The notes: generated from the letters alone by a model not told the origin. DNA of 51,867 nt from an uncultured Fretibacterium sp. (GCA_947168585.1 CAMVMK010000012.1:1-51867); one strand, 5' to 3'. Positions 26,250 to 34,848 are shown, counted from the stretch's first letter. Numbers and translations: made by a program.

Positions 26250-28064
26250 TTAATTTTTCACGGTGATTTTTAATTGTTTGGACGAAAATTTTACCGCGTT
26301 CAAAATTTCTTCAAGAGGCTCAAGAGATTCTAAATTAAGACGCAGAGGCTCAGTCTCATCGCCGGAGTCCATAACGAAAATTCCCATGCCGAAAAACGCA
26401 TCAAGGATTTTTTCGCGGAGTTTTGAGGCTTTAGGTTCAATTTCAAGTTCAATTTCATGACCGTAAGGAGGCAGATTAAATTCTTGACGTTCAGCGAGTT
26501 CATAATCTAAAAATTTTGTCCAGCCCTGCGTCAAAAATTTAGCGGTGTTCATTCCCTGCCTGCGTGATTGAATTAAAACTTTTCTCTCAGAATTTTTTTC
26601 GCGTCCGCGCCAATAAGAATCCCATAATAAACTAAAAAGTTCGAGTTTATTATCATGTCCCGGAAAGCTGAGTTCTAAATCTAAATCGAGCCACGCTATT
26701 AATGACGGCTGAATTTTATCGCAAAGTTCGAGGCCGCTTCGGGTGGTTAAAAATAAAGAATTTTTTTTAACTGGCGGCTTTTTTTTCTTTTTAGTTTTTT
26801 TGTTGTCTTTATCATCTTCGCTGTCTTCTTCAGGTTTATCGACATATAAAATAATTTTTTCGTAATATTTCCCCGCGATTTTTTCGAGAGTTTCAAGTCC
26901 CGGCCTCCGTCCCGTTAAAACTTCAAAGCCGCATTTTTCGCATTTCTCCGGCAAGTCCTGGACTTGACTGCAAATTTTACAGCTGAGAATTTTTCCGTCA
27001 TTTTCGCTTCTCATTGGACTTCCGCACTTAGGACACTTAATAATTTCTCCGCAGCGGGCACAAAAAACTTCCGAAGAGTCTCCCAGCCTGTCTAAAATCC
27101 AAATGACGCTGTTTTTATTCATTAACTCTTTGTAAGTATTCTTAATCAATGAAAAAGTCAACGGAATATTTCCCTCGATGCCTTTTTCTTCTTCTCTGCG
27201 TGTCTTATAGTGAAAAATATCCGTGAAAATTATATTTTTCCGTTCGGGCAAAATTTTTTCTTCGGGTCTAAAATCTTTGAAAGTTTTTAACGAGGGCTGA
27301 CGGCCTCCAGTGATAAATTTCGCTCCTAAAAACTTCGCACGGTGTTCTGCTAAATCACGCGCTGAAACATTTAAGACCGGCGGAATTATAAAATTTCGGC
27401 TCGCTTCGTCTTCAACGATAATTTTTTGAGGCATTAAAGGCGCAAAAATCGCTCCGGCACTCCCGATAACAAAATCAAATTTTCCAAAGTAAGCGTCAAG
27501 CCAAGAGAGCCAATATTTTTCTGTACCGGCTGCCCCCCATAATAAAGTGCGTTTTTTTAATTCGTCCGGCAAAGAGTCAAAAAATTTTTTCGCATTTTCT
27601 TTTCTTGAAAATAAAATTAAAGTCCGTCCGCCCTGCTTTAATTCGTTTATATAAAAATCAAATCTTTCAGAGTCAATCGGATTGAAAAAATTTTCTCTGC
27701 AATAATTTTTTGAATCACAATAAAAATTCCGCTCCTGAATTTTTCTCGCGTCCGGCAAAATTAAATAACGCGGCAAAATTACTCTTAGAGCCGGTGCTGC
27801 TCCGCAAAAACTAATTCTTCCGGCATATAAAGCCATGTCCCATAAATCCGGCGGAATTATAGGACGGTCATCAAATATTTTTTCAATCTTTTTGATTTTT
27901 ACTTCGGGGTCTAAATTATCTTTAGAAAATCCTAAAATAAATCCTGTCCGGCTGTGAGTTGAAACTTCAACTTTAACTCTTGCGCCTGTCGGAATATCGC
28001 AAGAACTTTCATAAGTCAAATTATTTAAGCTAAGTTCCGGGACAGCTACATCATAAAGAAACAT
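26250..28064 (-). CDS. priA: PriA-like primosomal protein N' lacking helicase motifs
   Basis: About 604 residues (604 against roughly 730 for a full PriA). The N-terminal DNA-binding part and all eight zinc-site cysteines are kept (CARCGE, CPKCGS, CKIC, CEKCG). The ATPase is degenerate: the Walker A position reads NPIDSERFDFY (about 128-138) with no GKT, the DEEH box reads VEDEAS (217-222), and the QxxGRxGR motif is not found. A Lys/Asp-rich insert follows. The protein may load DnaB-type helicase as a structural factor without unwinding. Start is the ATG at 28064; an in-frame TTG at 28079 is the alternative. It overlaps the end of coaBC. Confidence 0.8.
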   Translation of the reverse strand: MFLYDVAVPELSLNNLTYESSCDIPTGARVKVEVSTHSRTGFILGFSKDNLDPEVKIKKIEKIFDDRPIIPPDLWDMALYAGRISFCGAAPALRVILPRYLILPDARKIQERNFYCDSKNYCRENFFNPIDSERFDFYINELKQGGRTLILFSRKENAKKFFDSLPDELKKRTLLWGAAGTEKYWLSWLDAYFGKFDFVIGSAGAIFAPLMPQKIIVEDEASRNFIIPPVLNVSARDLAEHRAKFLGAKFITGGRQPSLKTFKDFRPEEKILPERKNIIFTDIFHYKTRREEEKGIEGNIPLTFSLIKNTYKELMNKNSVIWILDRLGDSSEVFCARCGEIIKCPKCGSPMRSENDGKILSCKICSQVQDLPEKCEKCGFEVLTGRRPGLETLEKIAGKYYEKIILYVDKPEEDSEDDKDNKKTKKKKKPPVKKNSLFLTTRSGLELCDKIQPSLIAWLDLDLELSFPGHDNKLELFSLLWDSYWRGREKNSERKVLIQSRRQGMNTAKFLTQGWTKFLDYELAERQEFNLPPYGHEIELEIEPKASKLREKILDAFFGMGIFVMDSGDETEPLRLNLESLEPLEEILNAVKFSSKQLKITVKN

Positions 28065-29262
28065 CGTTCCAAATTTCAAAAGCTATATCTTCTTTTAAGC
28101 CAGAATAAATTTTTTCGTTTTTACTTTCGTCTCTCGGAATTAACCGCAATGTGTTAGTATCGACTGCAAAACCTGAGCCTTCAGCCGCTACATCGTTAGC
28201 TAATATAAAATCTAAATTTTTGCGTGCTAATTTTTCTCTCGCATTTTCTGAAATATTTTGAGTTTCAGCAGCAAAGCCGATTAAAATTTGATTTTCGCGC
28301 TTTAATTTTCCGACTTCGGCGGCAATATCGGGATTTTGTTCGAGTTCGACTGTAAAATTATTTTTATTTTCCTGCCCGTCAGCAGATGCGGCACGTTTAA
28401 TTTTTTGAGCAGAAAAATTTTTTACCCTGTAATCTCCGACAGCAGCAGCTTTTACGATATAGTCAGCCCATGATAAATTTTTTTTCACTGCTTCAAGCAT
28501 TTCGAGAGCGGATTTAACTTTTATGACTTCAAAGCCGTACGAATTAAATTCGACAGGCCCTGAAATTATTTTCACGTCCGCTCCGCGATACCAAGCAGCA
28601 CGAGCCATAGCCGCGCCCATTTTTCCTGAACTCGGATTAGAAATAAATCTCACTGGATCAATATATTCATGAGTAGGCCCTGCGGTAATTAAAATATTTT
28701 TATTTTTAAGATTTTTTTCGGGCGATAAAGTTCTAAAAATTTCAAGCAAAATTTCATTAGGTTCATTCATTCGTCCTTTTCCTGAAACTCCGCACGCTAA
28801 ATCGCCTTCAGACGGTGCTATGACTTTAACGCCGCGATTTAATAAAATTTTTATATTTTCTTGTGTCGCAGAATTTTCAAACATTTTTTCATTCATTGCC
28901 GGAAAAATTAAAATCGGACAATGAGCCGCGATTACAGCTGAAGTTAATAAATTATCCGCAATTCCGTGAGCAATTTTAGCGAGAGTGTTCGCTGTGCACG
29001 GAGCAATTACTAACACATCAGCCCAATCATTTAATTTAATGTGCGGGATATGAAAATCAAAATTTTCGTCAGAATGAATTTCACGCCCCGATAAAGTTTC
29101 GAGTGTCATAGGCGCGACAAAATTTTTAGCTGACTCCGTCAAAATTATTTCGGTTTCACAGCCTGCTTTTTTAATTAACCTTACGAGAGCGGGAATTTTA
29201 TAGGCCGCTATTCCTCCTGTTATTCCCAAAAGGATTTTACGGCCTGACTTCCAGTTATTCAT
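28051..29262 (-). CDS. coaBC: bifunctional phosphopantothenoylcysteine decarboxylase/synthase
   Basis: About 403 residues from ATG 29262. The flavin-dependent CoaC half opens with KILLGITGGIAAYK and carries MTLETLSG, VIAPCTANTLAK, PAMNEKMFEN and the substrate-clamp CGVSGKGRM. The CoaB half opens with NILITAGPTHEYIDPVRFISNPSSGKMG and contains KAAAVGDYR and ILIGFAAET. It makes 4'-phosphopantetheine for coenzyme A. A longer in-frame extension to 29427 is only the shadow of rpoZ (Lys-rich) and is rejected. The gene starts inside the rpoZ stop region. A short insertion, AASADGQENKNN, after KIKR corresponds to a palindromic element. Confidence 0.93.
   Translation of the reverse strand: MNNWKSGRKILLGITGGIAAYKIPALVRLIKKAGCETEIILTESAKNFVAPMTLETLSGREIHSDENFDFHIPHIKLNDWADVLVIAPCTANTLAKIAHGIADNLLTSAVIAAHCPILIFPAMNEKMFENSATQENIKILLNRGVKVIAPSEGDLACGVSGKGRMNEPNEILLEIFRTLSPEKNLKNKNILITAGPTHEYIDPVRFISNPSSGKMGAAMARAAWYRGADVKIISGPVEFNSYGFEVIKVKSALEMLEAVKKNLSWADYIVKAAAVGDYRVKNFSAQKIKRAASADGQENKNNFTVELEQNPDIAAEVGKLKRENQILIGFAAETQNISENAREKLARKNLDFILANDVAAEGSGFAVDTNTLRLIPRDESKNEKIYSGLKEDIAFEIWNDVSL
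28371..28385 (-). repeat. palindromic element inside coaBC
   Basis: In the coding sense TCTGCTGACGGGCAG, one base shorter than the rpoC palindrome TCTGCCTGACGGGCAGA. It encodes SADGQ in a position where CoaBC proteins normally go directly from the KIK segment to the L-E-L strand. Confidence 0.6.
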
Positions 29263-29626
29263 TTTCTTCTGTTTCTTTTTTTTCTGCTTTTTCAGCTTTT
29301 TCTTTTTTCGGAGCGTCTTCAAAAACTTGTTCCGGAGCCGGAGCGGCTTTAGGTGCAAAGCGCTGAGGTCTTCCCGGCCTTTCCGGTCTTTCTGGCCTTT
29401 CAGGATTTTCAGCGGGTTTGTAATCAACGCTTATCGGGCTTTTATCTTCTTCAATTTCGAGCAGAACATTAGAAATAAAACGCTCATCAGCCGGAGAGTC
29501 TTTGTCTTTTGCCGGTAAAGCTTCTTCGCTTTCACGTCTCGCTTCGGCGGCGACTTTAGCTGTGATTTCATATTTGTTGTCAGTCCCGCATTTTTTTGCG
29601 AGCCATTCGAGATCATAAAATTTCAT
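29255..29626 (-). CDS. rpoZ: RNA polymerase omega subunit with a low-complexity tail
   Basis: A 123-residue protein. The first 70 residues carry the omega pattern MKFYDLEWLAKKCGTDNKYEITAKVAAEARRESEE followed by SNVLLEIEEDKSPISVD. The remaining half is Pro/Glu/Arg then Lys/Glu-rich low complexity (ERPERPERPGRPQRF), absent from typical omega. It is the first gene of a leftward unit rpoZ-coaBC-priA-queT-ompH. gmk, the common neighbour of rpoZ, is not here. The ATG has GGAGAAAAA upstream. Confidence 0.8.
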   Translation of the reverse strand: MKFYDLEWLAKKCGTDNKYEITAKVAAEARRESEEALPAKDKDSPADERFISNVLLEIEEDKSPISVDYKPAENPERPERPERPGRPQRFAPKAAPAPEQVFEDAPKKEKAEKAEKKETEENE

Positions 29627-29875
29627 GGAAAATTTTTCTCCTTTATTAATTATTTTTAATTTTTAAGCGCGTATATTTTAACAGGCTGACGAAATAATGA
29701 AAAAACGCTAAAAAAAATTTCTTTCAAAAATTTTGGGGATTCATCTCTGTGAAACTTTATTATAACTAAACGAAAACGCAATTTTTGTAGTAATAAAAGT
29801 AATAATAAAAAATTATTTTTTCTACTTTATGAAATATTTTCAGGAAAGTGTAATTATTATATCAAAAAAAATTTA

Positions 29876-29903
29876 TTGAAGAAAAAAAATTTTGCGTTAT
29901 AAT
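29876..29903 (+). promoter_or_regulatory. sigma-70-type promoter for the rimP-nusA-infB operon
   Basis: TTGAAG (29876-29881), a 16-bp spacer and TATAAT (29898-29903). The predicted start near 29910 gives a short leader containing the hairpin at 29928-29957. Confidence 0.7.
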
Positions 29904-29927
29904 TCAGTTAATTTCATGAATTTAATG

Positions 29928-29957
29928 AAAGGAGCGGGAAAATCCCTCTCCTTTTTT
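29928..29957 (+). terminator. terminator/attenuator hairpin in the rimP-nusA operon leader
   Basis: Arms AAAGGAG-c-GGGA (29928-29939) and TCCC-t-CTCCTTT (29943-29954) pair over 11 bp with one mismatch and a 3-base loop, then T continues to 29957. It lies between the promoter and the first start codon, so it can only act on the operon's own transcripts. That fits an attenuator; NusA, encoded downstream, is known to promote hairpin-dependent termination. Confidence 0.75.
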
Positions 29958-29983
29958 ATATGCAGGGTAAGAGATTAAAAAAA

Positions 29984-30502
29984 ATGAGTGATGATTTTTT
30001 AGAACAAATTGAATCGATAGTAACGCACGCAGGCTATGAGTGTGTTCACGTAGGAATTAAAAAAGATTTCGGCAGGACGAAAATTCAAATTTTGATTGAC
30101 ATTATCGGCGGAATTAATGTCGATGACTGCGAAACAGTTTCGCGCCGTGTCAATAAATTTCTTGACGAAAATCCCGATGTCCCGGGACTTGATAAAGGGC
30201 GTTATTATCTTGAAGTCAGTTCGCCTGGCATTGAAAGACCTTTATATAAACTCGATGATTATATCCGCTTTCAAGGCCGCGAAGCACGGGTGAGAATTGA
30301 CGGATTAATTGACGGGCGTAAAACTTTCACGGGCATTATAAATTCCGTCAGCGATGGAAATATTGAATTAATCTGCGACACCGGCGGGAAAAAAATTCCG
30401 TTCGATTTAATTAAAGGAGGAAATCTGGTTTACAGGTTTGAAAACAAAAAAAATGAAAATGAAAACTCTAAACATAAGCGGAGGGGGAACAAAAGAAAAT
30501 GA
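29984..30502 (+). CDS. rimP: ribosome maturation factor RimP
   Basis: About 172 residues from ATG 29984 (MSDDFLEQIESIVTHAGYECVHVGI). The in-frame ATG at 29960 overlaps the hairpin tail and would add eight basic residues. Conserved blocks are RTKIQILIDIIGGINVDDCETVSRRVN and YYLEVSSPGIERPLY followed by the C-terminal SH3-like domain. It acts in 30S subunit maturation. It is the first gene of the rimP-nusA-ylxR-infB-rbfA operon. Neither candidate start has a strong ribosome site; the only clear GGAG is inside the leader hairpin, so hairpin folding could also affect translation. Confidence 0.88.
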   Translation: MSDDFLEQIESIVTHAGYECVHVGIKKDFGRTKIQILIDIIGGINVDDCETVSRRVNKFLDENPDVPGLDKGRYYLEVSSPGIERPLYKLDDYIRFQGREARVRIDGLIDGRKTFTGIINSVSDGNIELICDTGGKKIPFDLIKGGNLVYRFENKKNENENSKHKRRGNKRK

Positions 30503-31593
30503 TACGTTTAGGCCGTGAGTTTGTCGCAGCTCTCTACGAGTTAGCAGAACAGCGCGGGCTCGGAATTGAAGTCATAATAGCTACGATGGAGTCGGCTATG
30601 TTGTCGGCTTATAACAAATATCTGCCCGATGACCGTCAGGCAGAAATAAAAATAGACCTCGACACCGGCGACATGAGAATTTTTGAAATCCGCAAAGTCG
30701 TTGAGGAAACCGGCGATAATCCCGGCAAAGAAATTTCTTTGAAAGACGCTCTCAGATACGACAAGTCAGCCAAAGTCGGCCAAGAAATAAGAATTGAACA
30801 AAATCCGCCCAACTTCGGACGTATTGCGGCTCAGACTGTCCGGCAGGTCATAACGCAAAAATTACGCGACGCTGAACGTAATATTATTATTAATTCATTT
30901 GCTGATAAGGTCGGCGACATGGTTAGCGGCACTGTTTATAAAGTTGACGGCGATGATATTACTATCAGCATTAACGAAAAAACTGACGCCGATTTACCTA
31001 AACGCGAAAGAATACCCGGCGAACGTTATAATCTCGGCACGGTAATGAGATTTTATGTTCTTGAGATTAAAACTAAACCTCACGGACCTCGAATTATCTT
31101 ATCGAGAACTCACCCGGGACTTTTGAAAAAGTTGCTTGAACTTGAAATCCCGGAAATTCAAGAAGGTACAATCGAAATTAAAAATATCGCAAGAGATCCC
31201 GGTTCACGGGCTAAAGTTGCTGTGTCAAGTCTTGACCCTAATGTCGACCCTGTAGGCTCTTTAATCGGGGCGGGCGGAATGAGAATTAAATCTATAATCC
31301 AATCTCTCAGAGGCGAAAAAATTGACGCGGTTATCTATAACAGCGATCCTTTAATTTTTATTAAAAATGCTATGGTTCCTGCTCAAATTGCTAAAGTCGA
31401 GCCCGTTCTTGACCACGAAAAAGAAGCTACGGTTTACGTTTATCCTGACCAGTTATCGCTTGCAATAGGCAGCAAGGGACAAAACGTAAAACTCGCGGCA
31501 AAACTCACCGGCTGGAAATTAAACGTTACTGGTGTCGAGCCTGACAGAATGCCGACATTAAAGGATATTTTCCATGAAGTTTTTGAAAGTTAA
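30499..31593 (+). CDS. nusA: transcription termination/antitermination factor NusA
   Basis: 364 residues: an N-terminal RNA-polymerase-binding domain (about 1-125), an S1 domain (about 135-200, GDMVSGTVYKVDGDDITISI) and two KH domains (about 205-345, DPVGSLIGAGGMRIKSII and LSLAIGSKGQNVKLAAKLTGW). It lacks the C-terminal acidic repeats of E. coli NusA, as in many other phyla. It overlaps rimP by 4 bp. The segment YLPDDRQAEI in the N-terminal domain is encoded by an imperfect copy of the rpoC/coaBC palindrome. Confidence 0.95.
   Translation: MIRLGREFVAALYELAEQRGLGIEVIIATMESAMLSAYNKYLPDDRQAEIKIDLDTGDMRIFEIRKVVEETGDNPGKEISLKDALRYDKSAKVGQEIRIEQNPPNFGRIAAQTVRQVITQKLRDAERNIIINSFADKVGDMVSGTVYKVDGDDITISINEKTDADLPKRERIPGERYNLGTVMRFYVLEIKTKPHGPRIILSRTHPGLLKKLLELEIPEIQEGTIEIKNIARDPGSRAKVAVSSLDPNVDPVGSLIGAGGMRIKSIIQSLRGEKIDAVIYNSDPLIFIKNAMVPAQIAKVEPVLDHEKEATVYVYPDQLSLAIGSKGQNVKLAAKLTGWKLNVTGVEPDRMPTLKDIFHEVFES
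30622..30646 (+). repeat. possible palindromic element inside nusA
   Basis: TCTGCCCG and TCAGGCAGA, the two halves of the rpoC palindrome on the opposite strand, are separated by seven extra bases. It still forms a 6-bp stem. The match could be a decayed insertion or chance. Confidence 0.35.
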
Positions 31594-32182
31594 ACATATT
31601 CCTGAACGTTCCTGCTCAGTCTGCAAAGTTAAGAGCGCTAAGAATGATTTAATCCGCCTCGTGAAGAGTCCTGACGGAAAAATTTTTATCGACTCCGCCG
31701 GGAAACTTCCGGGACGCGGGGCTTATATCTGCCCGGATTTAGACTGTTTAGAAAAAGCTAAAAAATCCGGCGTTTTGGCTCATGCTTTGAAAGCCGAAAT
31801 TAATGAAAATTTTTGGCTCGAACTCGAAGAATTTATTAAAAACTTCGGCGGAAATAAAAATCTCAAAATTAAATCCGTTTTAGGTCTCGCACGGAAAGCC
31901 GGAGCGCTATTAATAGGTTCGGAAAAAATCGAGTCTGAAAGCCGTAAAAAAATTTTAGTAATTCTTGCGGAAGATTCTTCGGAAGGCGTTAAAAAATTTG
32001 CTGAAAAACACGAAAGTCTTTCGCTTAACATGACGATTAAAGAATTATCAGACGTTACAGGCTTAAAAGATACCGTTCAAATTTTAGGCCTGCCTCTTAA
32101 TTCAGGGTTTGCAAAAAAAATCTTGGAAATTTACAAACATCAGCACGAAGAAATAGAAAGGAGCAACGCTTTTGAGCGATAA
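31574..32182 (+). CDS. YlxR (RnpM)-L7Ae fusion protein
   Basis: 202 residues joining two proteins that are separate genes (ylxR, ylxQ) in Firmicutes. The YlxR/DUF448 domain (about 1-90) has ERSCSVCK (C14, C17), LPGRGAYICPD (C53) and C58. The L7Ae/YlxQ-like domain (about 98-190) starts KIKSVLGLARKAGALLIGSEKIE. Both halves are RNA-binding: YlxR has been linked to RNase P, and L7Ae proteins bind kink-turns. The gene overlaps nusA by 20 bp, with AAAGGA 8 bases before its ATG, and overlaps infB by 11 bp, so the three are tightly coupled. Confidence 0.88.
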   Translation: MKFLKVKHIPERSCSVCKVKSAKNDLIRLVKSPDGKIFIDSAGKLPGRGAYICPDLDCLEKAKKSGVLAHALKAEINENFWLELEEFIKNFGGNKNLKIKSVLGLARKAGALLIGSEKIESESRKKILVILAEDSSEGVKKFAEKHESLSLNMTIKELSDVTGLKDTVQILGLPLNSGFAKKILEIYKHQHEEIERSNAFER

Positions 32183-34139
32183 AATAAGGATCTACGATTT
32201 AGCCAGAAAATTAAACAAGAGTAATAAAGAGTTATTAGCCGTCTTGCAGGAGTTGGACGTACCTGTGAAATCACATTCAAGTTCAATCGATGAAGAAACG
32301 GCTCAAATTGTCGAAAACATAATTCAGGAAGCCAGCGAAGCAAAATCTCAAGAGAAAAAACAGCACGGCAGCGAAACTTCTAAAAATAAATCTGAAAAAT
32401 TCTCAAAATCTCAAGACTATAAACACGAGTCTAACAATAAAGATTACGAAAAAGACGAACAGGAACTCCCCGAAAAACTTCAAAAATTCCAAAAATCTCA
32501 AAAACAGCAGCAGCCTCAGCAGCAAAAACAAAATCAAACTCCCTCAAAACCTGTTCAAACTCCCGAGCCCGTCAAAGCCGAGCAGCCTAAACCTCAGCCG
32601 CCCGCACCCAAGCCTAAAGACGAAGCTAAATTAGTCGAGCGTCCTCCGATTATTACAGTAATGGGACACGTTGATCACGGCAAAACTACCCTGCTTGACC
32701 ATATCCGCCACGCTTCTGTTGCTGAACATGAAGCCGGAGGAATTACTCAGCATATCGGAGCTTATGTCGTTATGCAGGACGGGAAGCCTATAGTATTTTT
32801 AGACACTCCCGGCCACGAGGCTTTTACGGCTATGAGAGCGCGCGGTGCAGGAGTTACGGATATTGTAATTCTTGTTATCGGTGCTGATGACGGTGTTATG
32901 CCTCAGACCCGCGAAGCCATTGATCATATTAAAGCCGCCGGAGTTCCGTTAGTCGTAGCGATTAATAAAATCGACAAACAGGGAGCTAAGCCCGATAGAG
33001 TTCGCCAGCAGCTTGCAGATTTAGGAATTTTCGTTGAGGGCTGGGGCGGTGATGTCGGTGCTGTAGAAATTTCAGCAAAGCAGGGCATAGGAGTTTCAGA
33101 TTTGCTCGAAAGAGTTTTGCTTGAAGCTGAAATGCAGGAGTTAAAAGCCAATCCGAAAGCTGCTCCCGAAGGTGTAGTAATCGAGGCGAGACTTGATAAA
33201 GGCAAAGGCCCGGTAGCTACTGTCATCGTTAAAGACGGAACACTCAAGGCCGGCGATATAGTCCTGTTTGATTCAACATGGGGAAAAACACGCGCTTTAT
33301 TTGACTGGGCAGGTAAAGGCCTCAAAGAAGCAGGGCCAAGCACACCCGTTGAAATTTTAGGGCTCGGCGATGTTCCTAATCCGGGCGAATCTTTCAGAGT
33401 AGTAAATAACGAACGTGAAGCACGCGCCGCTCTTGATGAGGCTAAACTCAAAGAACGCGAAGCCGCCGCCGAAATAAAACGAGCTTCATTTGAAGATTTA
33501 TATTCAAATTTACAAGAAGGTCAGCTTCCTCACATGAATTTAGTCGTTAAGTGCGATGTTCAGGGCTCTCTTGAGGCTCTTTGCGCGGTGCTTGAAAAAC
33601 TTGCAACTAACGAGGTCGGAGTTTCAATAGTTCATCGCGGTGTCGGAAGAATTACAGAAGGCGACGTTATGCTTGCTTCAGCGTCTAATGCCGTAATCGT
33701 CGGCTTTAACGTAAGACCTGACGGAAATGCTAAAAAAGTTGCTGAGTTAAACGGTGTCGAAATCAGAATTTATAACGTAATTTATGACATTATCGACGAT
33801 GTTAAGGCAGCTATGGCAGGACTTTTGAAGCCGAATTTACGCGAGGAAACTTTAGGCGAGGTCGAAATCCGTCAAATTTTCAAAATCCCGAAGATCGGAA
33901 AAATTGCAGGCTCTCACGTTACTAAAGGCATCGTAAAACGCACAGCAAAAGTTAGAATTATCCGCGACGGAATTGTAATTTGGGACGGAAAAATCGCCTC
34001 GTTGCGCCACGAAAAGGACGAAGCCCGCGAATTAAAAGAAGGAATGGACTGCGGAATTTCTTTTGAAGGCTATCAGGATTTTAACGTTGGCGATATTCTC
34101 GAAGTCTATGAAGTAATAGAGGAGAAACGTTCACTGTAA
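32172..34139 (+). CDS. infB: translation initiation factor IF-2
   Basis: 655 residues. The N-terminal IF2 helix-bundle ([35 protein letters not shown]) is followed by a Gln/Lys/Pro-rich linker (about 55-150). The GTPase comes next: G1 GHVDHGKTT at 165, G3 DTPGHEAF, G4 NKID. Domains II-IV and the fMet-tRNA-binding C-terminal domain complete it. Start is TTG with GAAAGGAG upstream; the stop shares one base with the start of the next gene (TAATG). Confidence 0.96.
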   Translation: MSDKIRIYDLARKLNKSNKELLAVLQELDVPVKSHSSSIDEETAQIVENIIQEASEAKSQEKKQHGSETSKNKSEKFSKSQDYKHESNNKDYEKDEQELPEKLQKFQKSQKQQQPQQQKQNQTPSKPVQTPEPVKAEQPKPQPPAPKPKDEAKLVERPPIITVMGHVDHGKTTLLDHIRHASVAEHEAGGITQHIGAYVVMQDGKPIVFLDTPGHEAFTAMRARGAGVTDIVILVIGADDGVMPQTREAIDHIKAAGVPLVVAINKIDKQGAKPDRVRQQLADLGIFVEGWGGDVGAVEISAKQGIGVSDLLERVLLEAEMQELKANPKAAPEGVVIEARLDKGKGPVATVIVKDGTLKAGDIVLFDSTWGKTRALFDWAGKGLKEAGPSTPVEILGLGDVPNPGESFRVVNNEREARAALDEAKLKEREAAAEIKRASFEDLYSNLQEGQLPHMNLVVKCDVQGSLEALCAVLEKLATNEVGVSIVHRGVGRITEGDVMLASASNAVIVGFNVRPDGNAKKVAELNGVEIRIYNVIYDIIDDVKAAMAGLLKPNLREETLGEVEIRQIFKIPKIGKIAGSHVTKGIVKRTAKVRIIRDGIVIWDGKIASLRHEKDEARELKEGMDCGISFEGYQDFNVGDILEVYEVIEEKRSL

Positions 34140-34468
34140 TGCTGATTGATTTTAATTCTAAAGAAGAAAAAATTTTTGAAGGCATGAACGGCGGTAAAGG
34201 AAAAATCGCCTCAAAAATGTTCATGAACTCATCAGGAAAAGTAATAATCAGCAGATTAGAAAAGGGTGCGTCTATAGGCTCTCATACTCAGGCGACAAGC
34301 AACGATATAAATTTTGTCGTCAGCGGCGTGGGGAAAGCTTTTTGCAACGGAGTTGAAGAAATATTAAAGCCCGGTGTCTGCCATTACTGCCCTAAGGGTT
34401 CAAGCCACGAAATTATTAACACCGGCCAGGAAGATTTATTAATTTATACGGTGGTGCAGGAATTATGA
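34139..34468 (+). CDS. small cupin-domain protein
   Basis: 109 residues with one cupin barrel. Cupin motif 1 is GASIGSHTQATSNDINFVVSGVGKAF and motif 2 is LKPGVCHYCPKGSSHEIINTGQEDLLIYTVV. Possible metal ligands are H47/H49-region and H92-region histidines. The activity cannot be read from the sequence; single-domain cupins bind small metabolites or metals. It is wedged between infB (1-bp overlap) and rbfA (4-bp overlap), so its expression is tied to the translation operon. Confidence 0.75.
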   Translation: MLIDFNSKEEKIFEGMNGGKGKIASKMFMNSSGKVIISRLEKGASIGSHTQATSNDINFVVSGVGKAFCNGVEEILKPGVCHYCPKGSSHEIINTGQEDLLIYTVVQEL

Positions 34469-34848
34469 GCAGCAATTTAAGAATGTCGCGCATCAACAAA
34501 CAGCTTCAGCGTGAAATAGCTTTGATAATCGAGACTCAAATTCAGAAAGAAAGCGTCAAAGCCACGATTATAACCGGCGTTGAATGTACGAAAGATTTAG
34601 AACGCGCAAAAGTTTTTTTCACGGCTCTTGAGGCTCGTAAATGTCCGGGAATTTTGAAAGACCTGAACGAAATTAAAGGCGCTATTAGAGGGATGTTAGG
34701 ACAGTCGATAAAATTGCGCCGTGTTCCTGCTCTCGAGTTTATTATTGACAAGAGCAGCGATTACGGAGCGAAAATTGATAAAATTCTTGACGGAATAAAA
34801 TACAGCTATCCTGACGAAAACGAAAATGAAAACGATGATGACGAATAA
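34465..34848 (+). CDS. rbfA: 30S ribosome-binding factor RbfA
   Basis: 127 residues with the KH-like RbfA fold: RMSRINKQLQREIALIIET at the start, VECTKDLERAKVFFTAL in the middle and GQSIKLRRVPALEFIIDKSSDYGAKIDKIL near the end. It assists late 16S rRNA processing and cold adaptation. The last residues are a short Asp/Glu/Asn tail. It overlaps the cupin gene by 4 bp and the nrnA-like gene by 23 bp. Confidence 0.93.
   Translation: MSSNLRMSRINKQLQREIALIIETQIQKESVKATIITGVECTKDLERAKVFFTALEARKCPGILKDLNEIKGAIRGMLGQSIKLRRVPALEFIIDKSSDYGAKIDKILDGIKYSYPDENENENDDDE

Larger units (their letters stand above)
29627..29959. other. AT-rich divergent intergenic region between rpoZ and rimP
   Basis: About 330 bp without a credible gene. 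It holds the rimP promoter and terminator-like hairpin at its right end (listed separately). On the minus strand TATAAT hexamers occur at 29760-29765 and 29856-29861, which could serve rpoZ, but neither has a convincing -35 partner. Long A and T runs dominate the rest. Confidence 0.6.

Noticed and set aside
26195-26260. preQ1 riboswitch before queT
   Set aside because: The space between priA and queT is too short and shows no pseudoknot-forming preQ1 aptamer pattern.
29263-29427. Lys-rich N-terminal extension of CoaBC
   Set aside because: It is the alternate-frame reading of the low-complexity rpoZ tail. CoaBC homology begins at ATG 29262.
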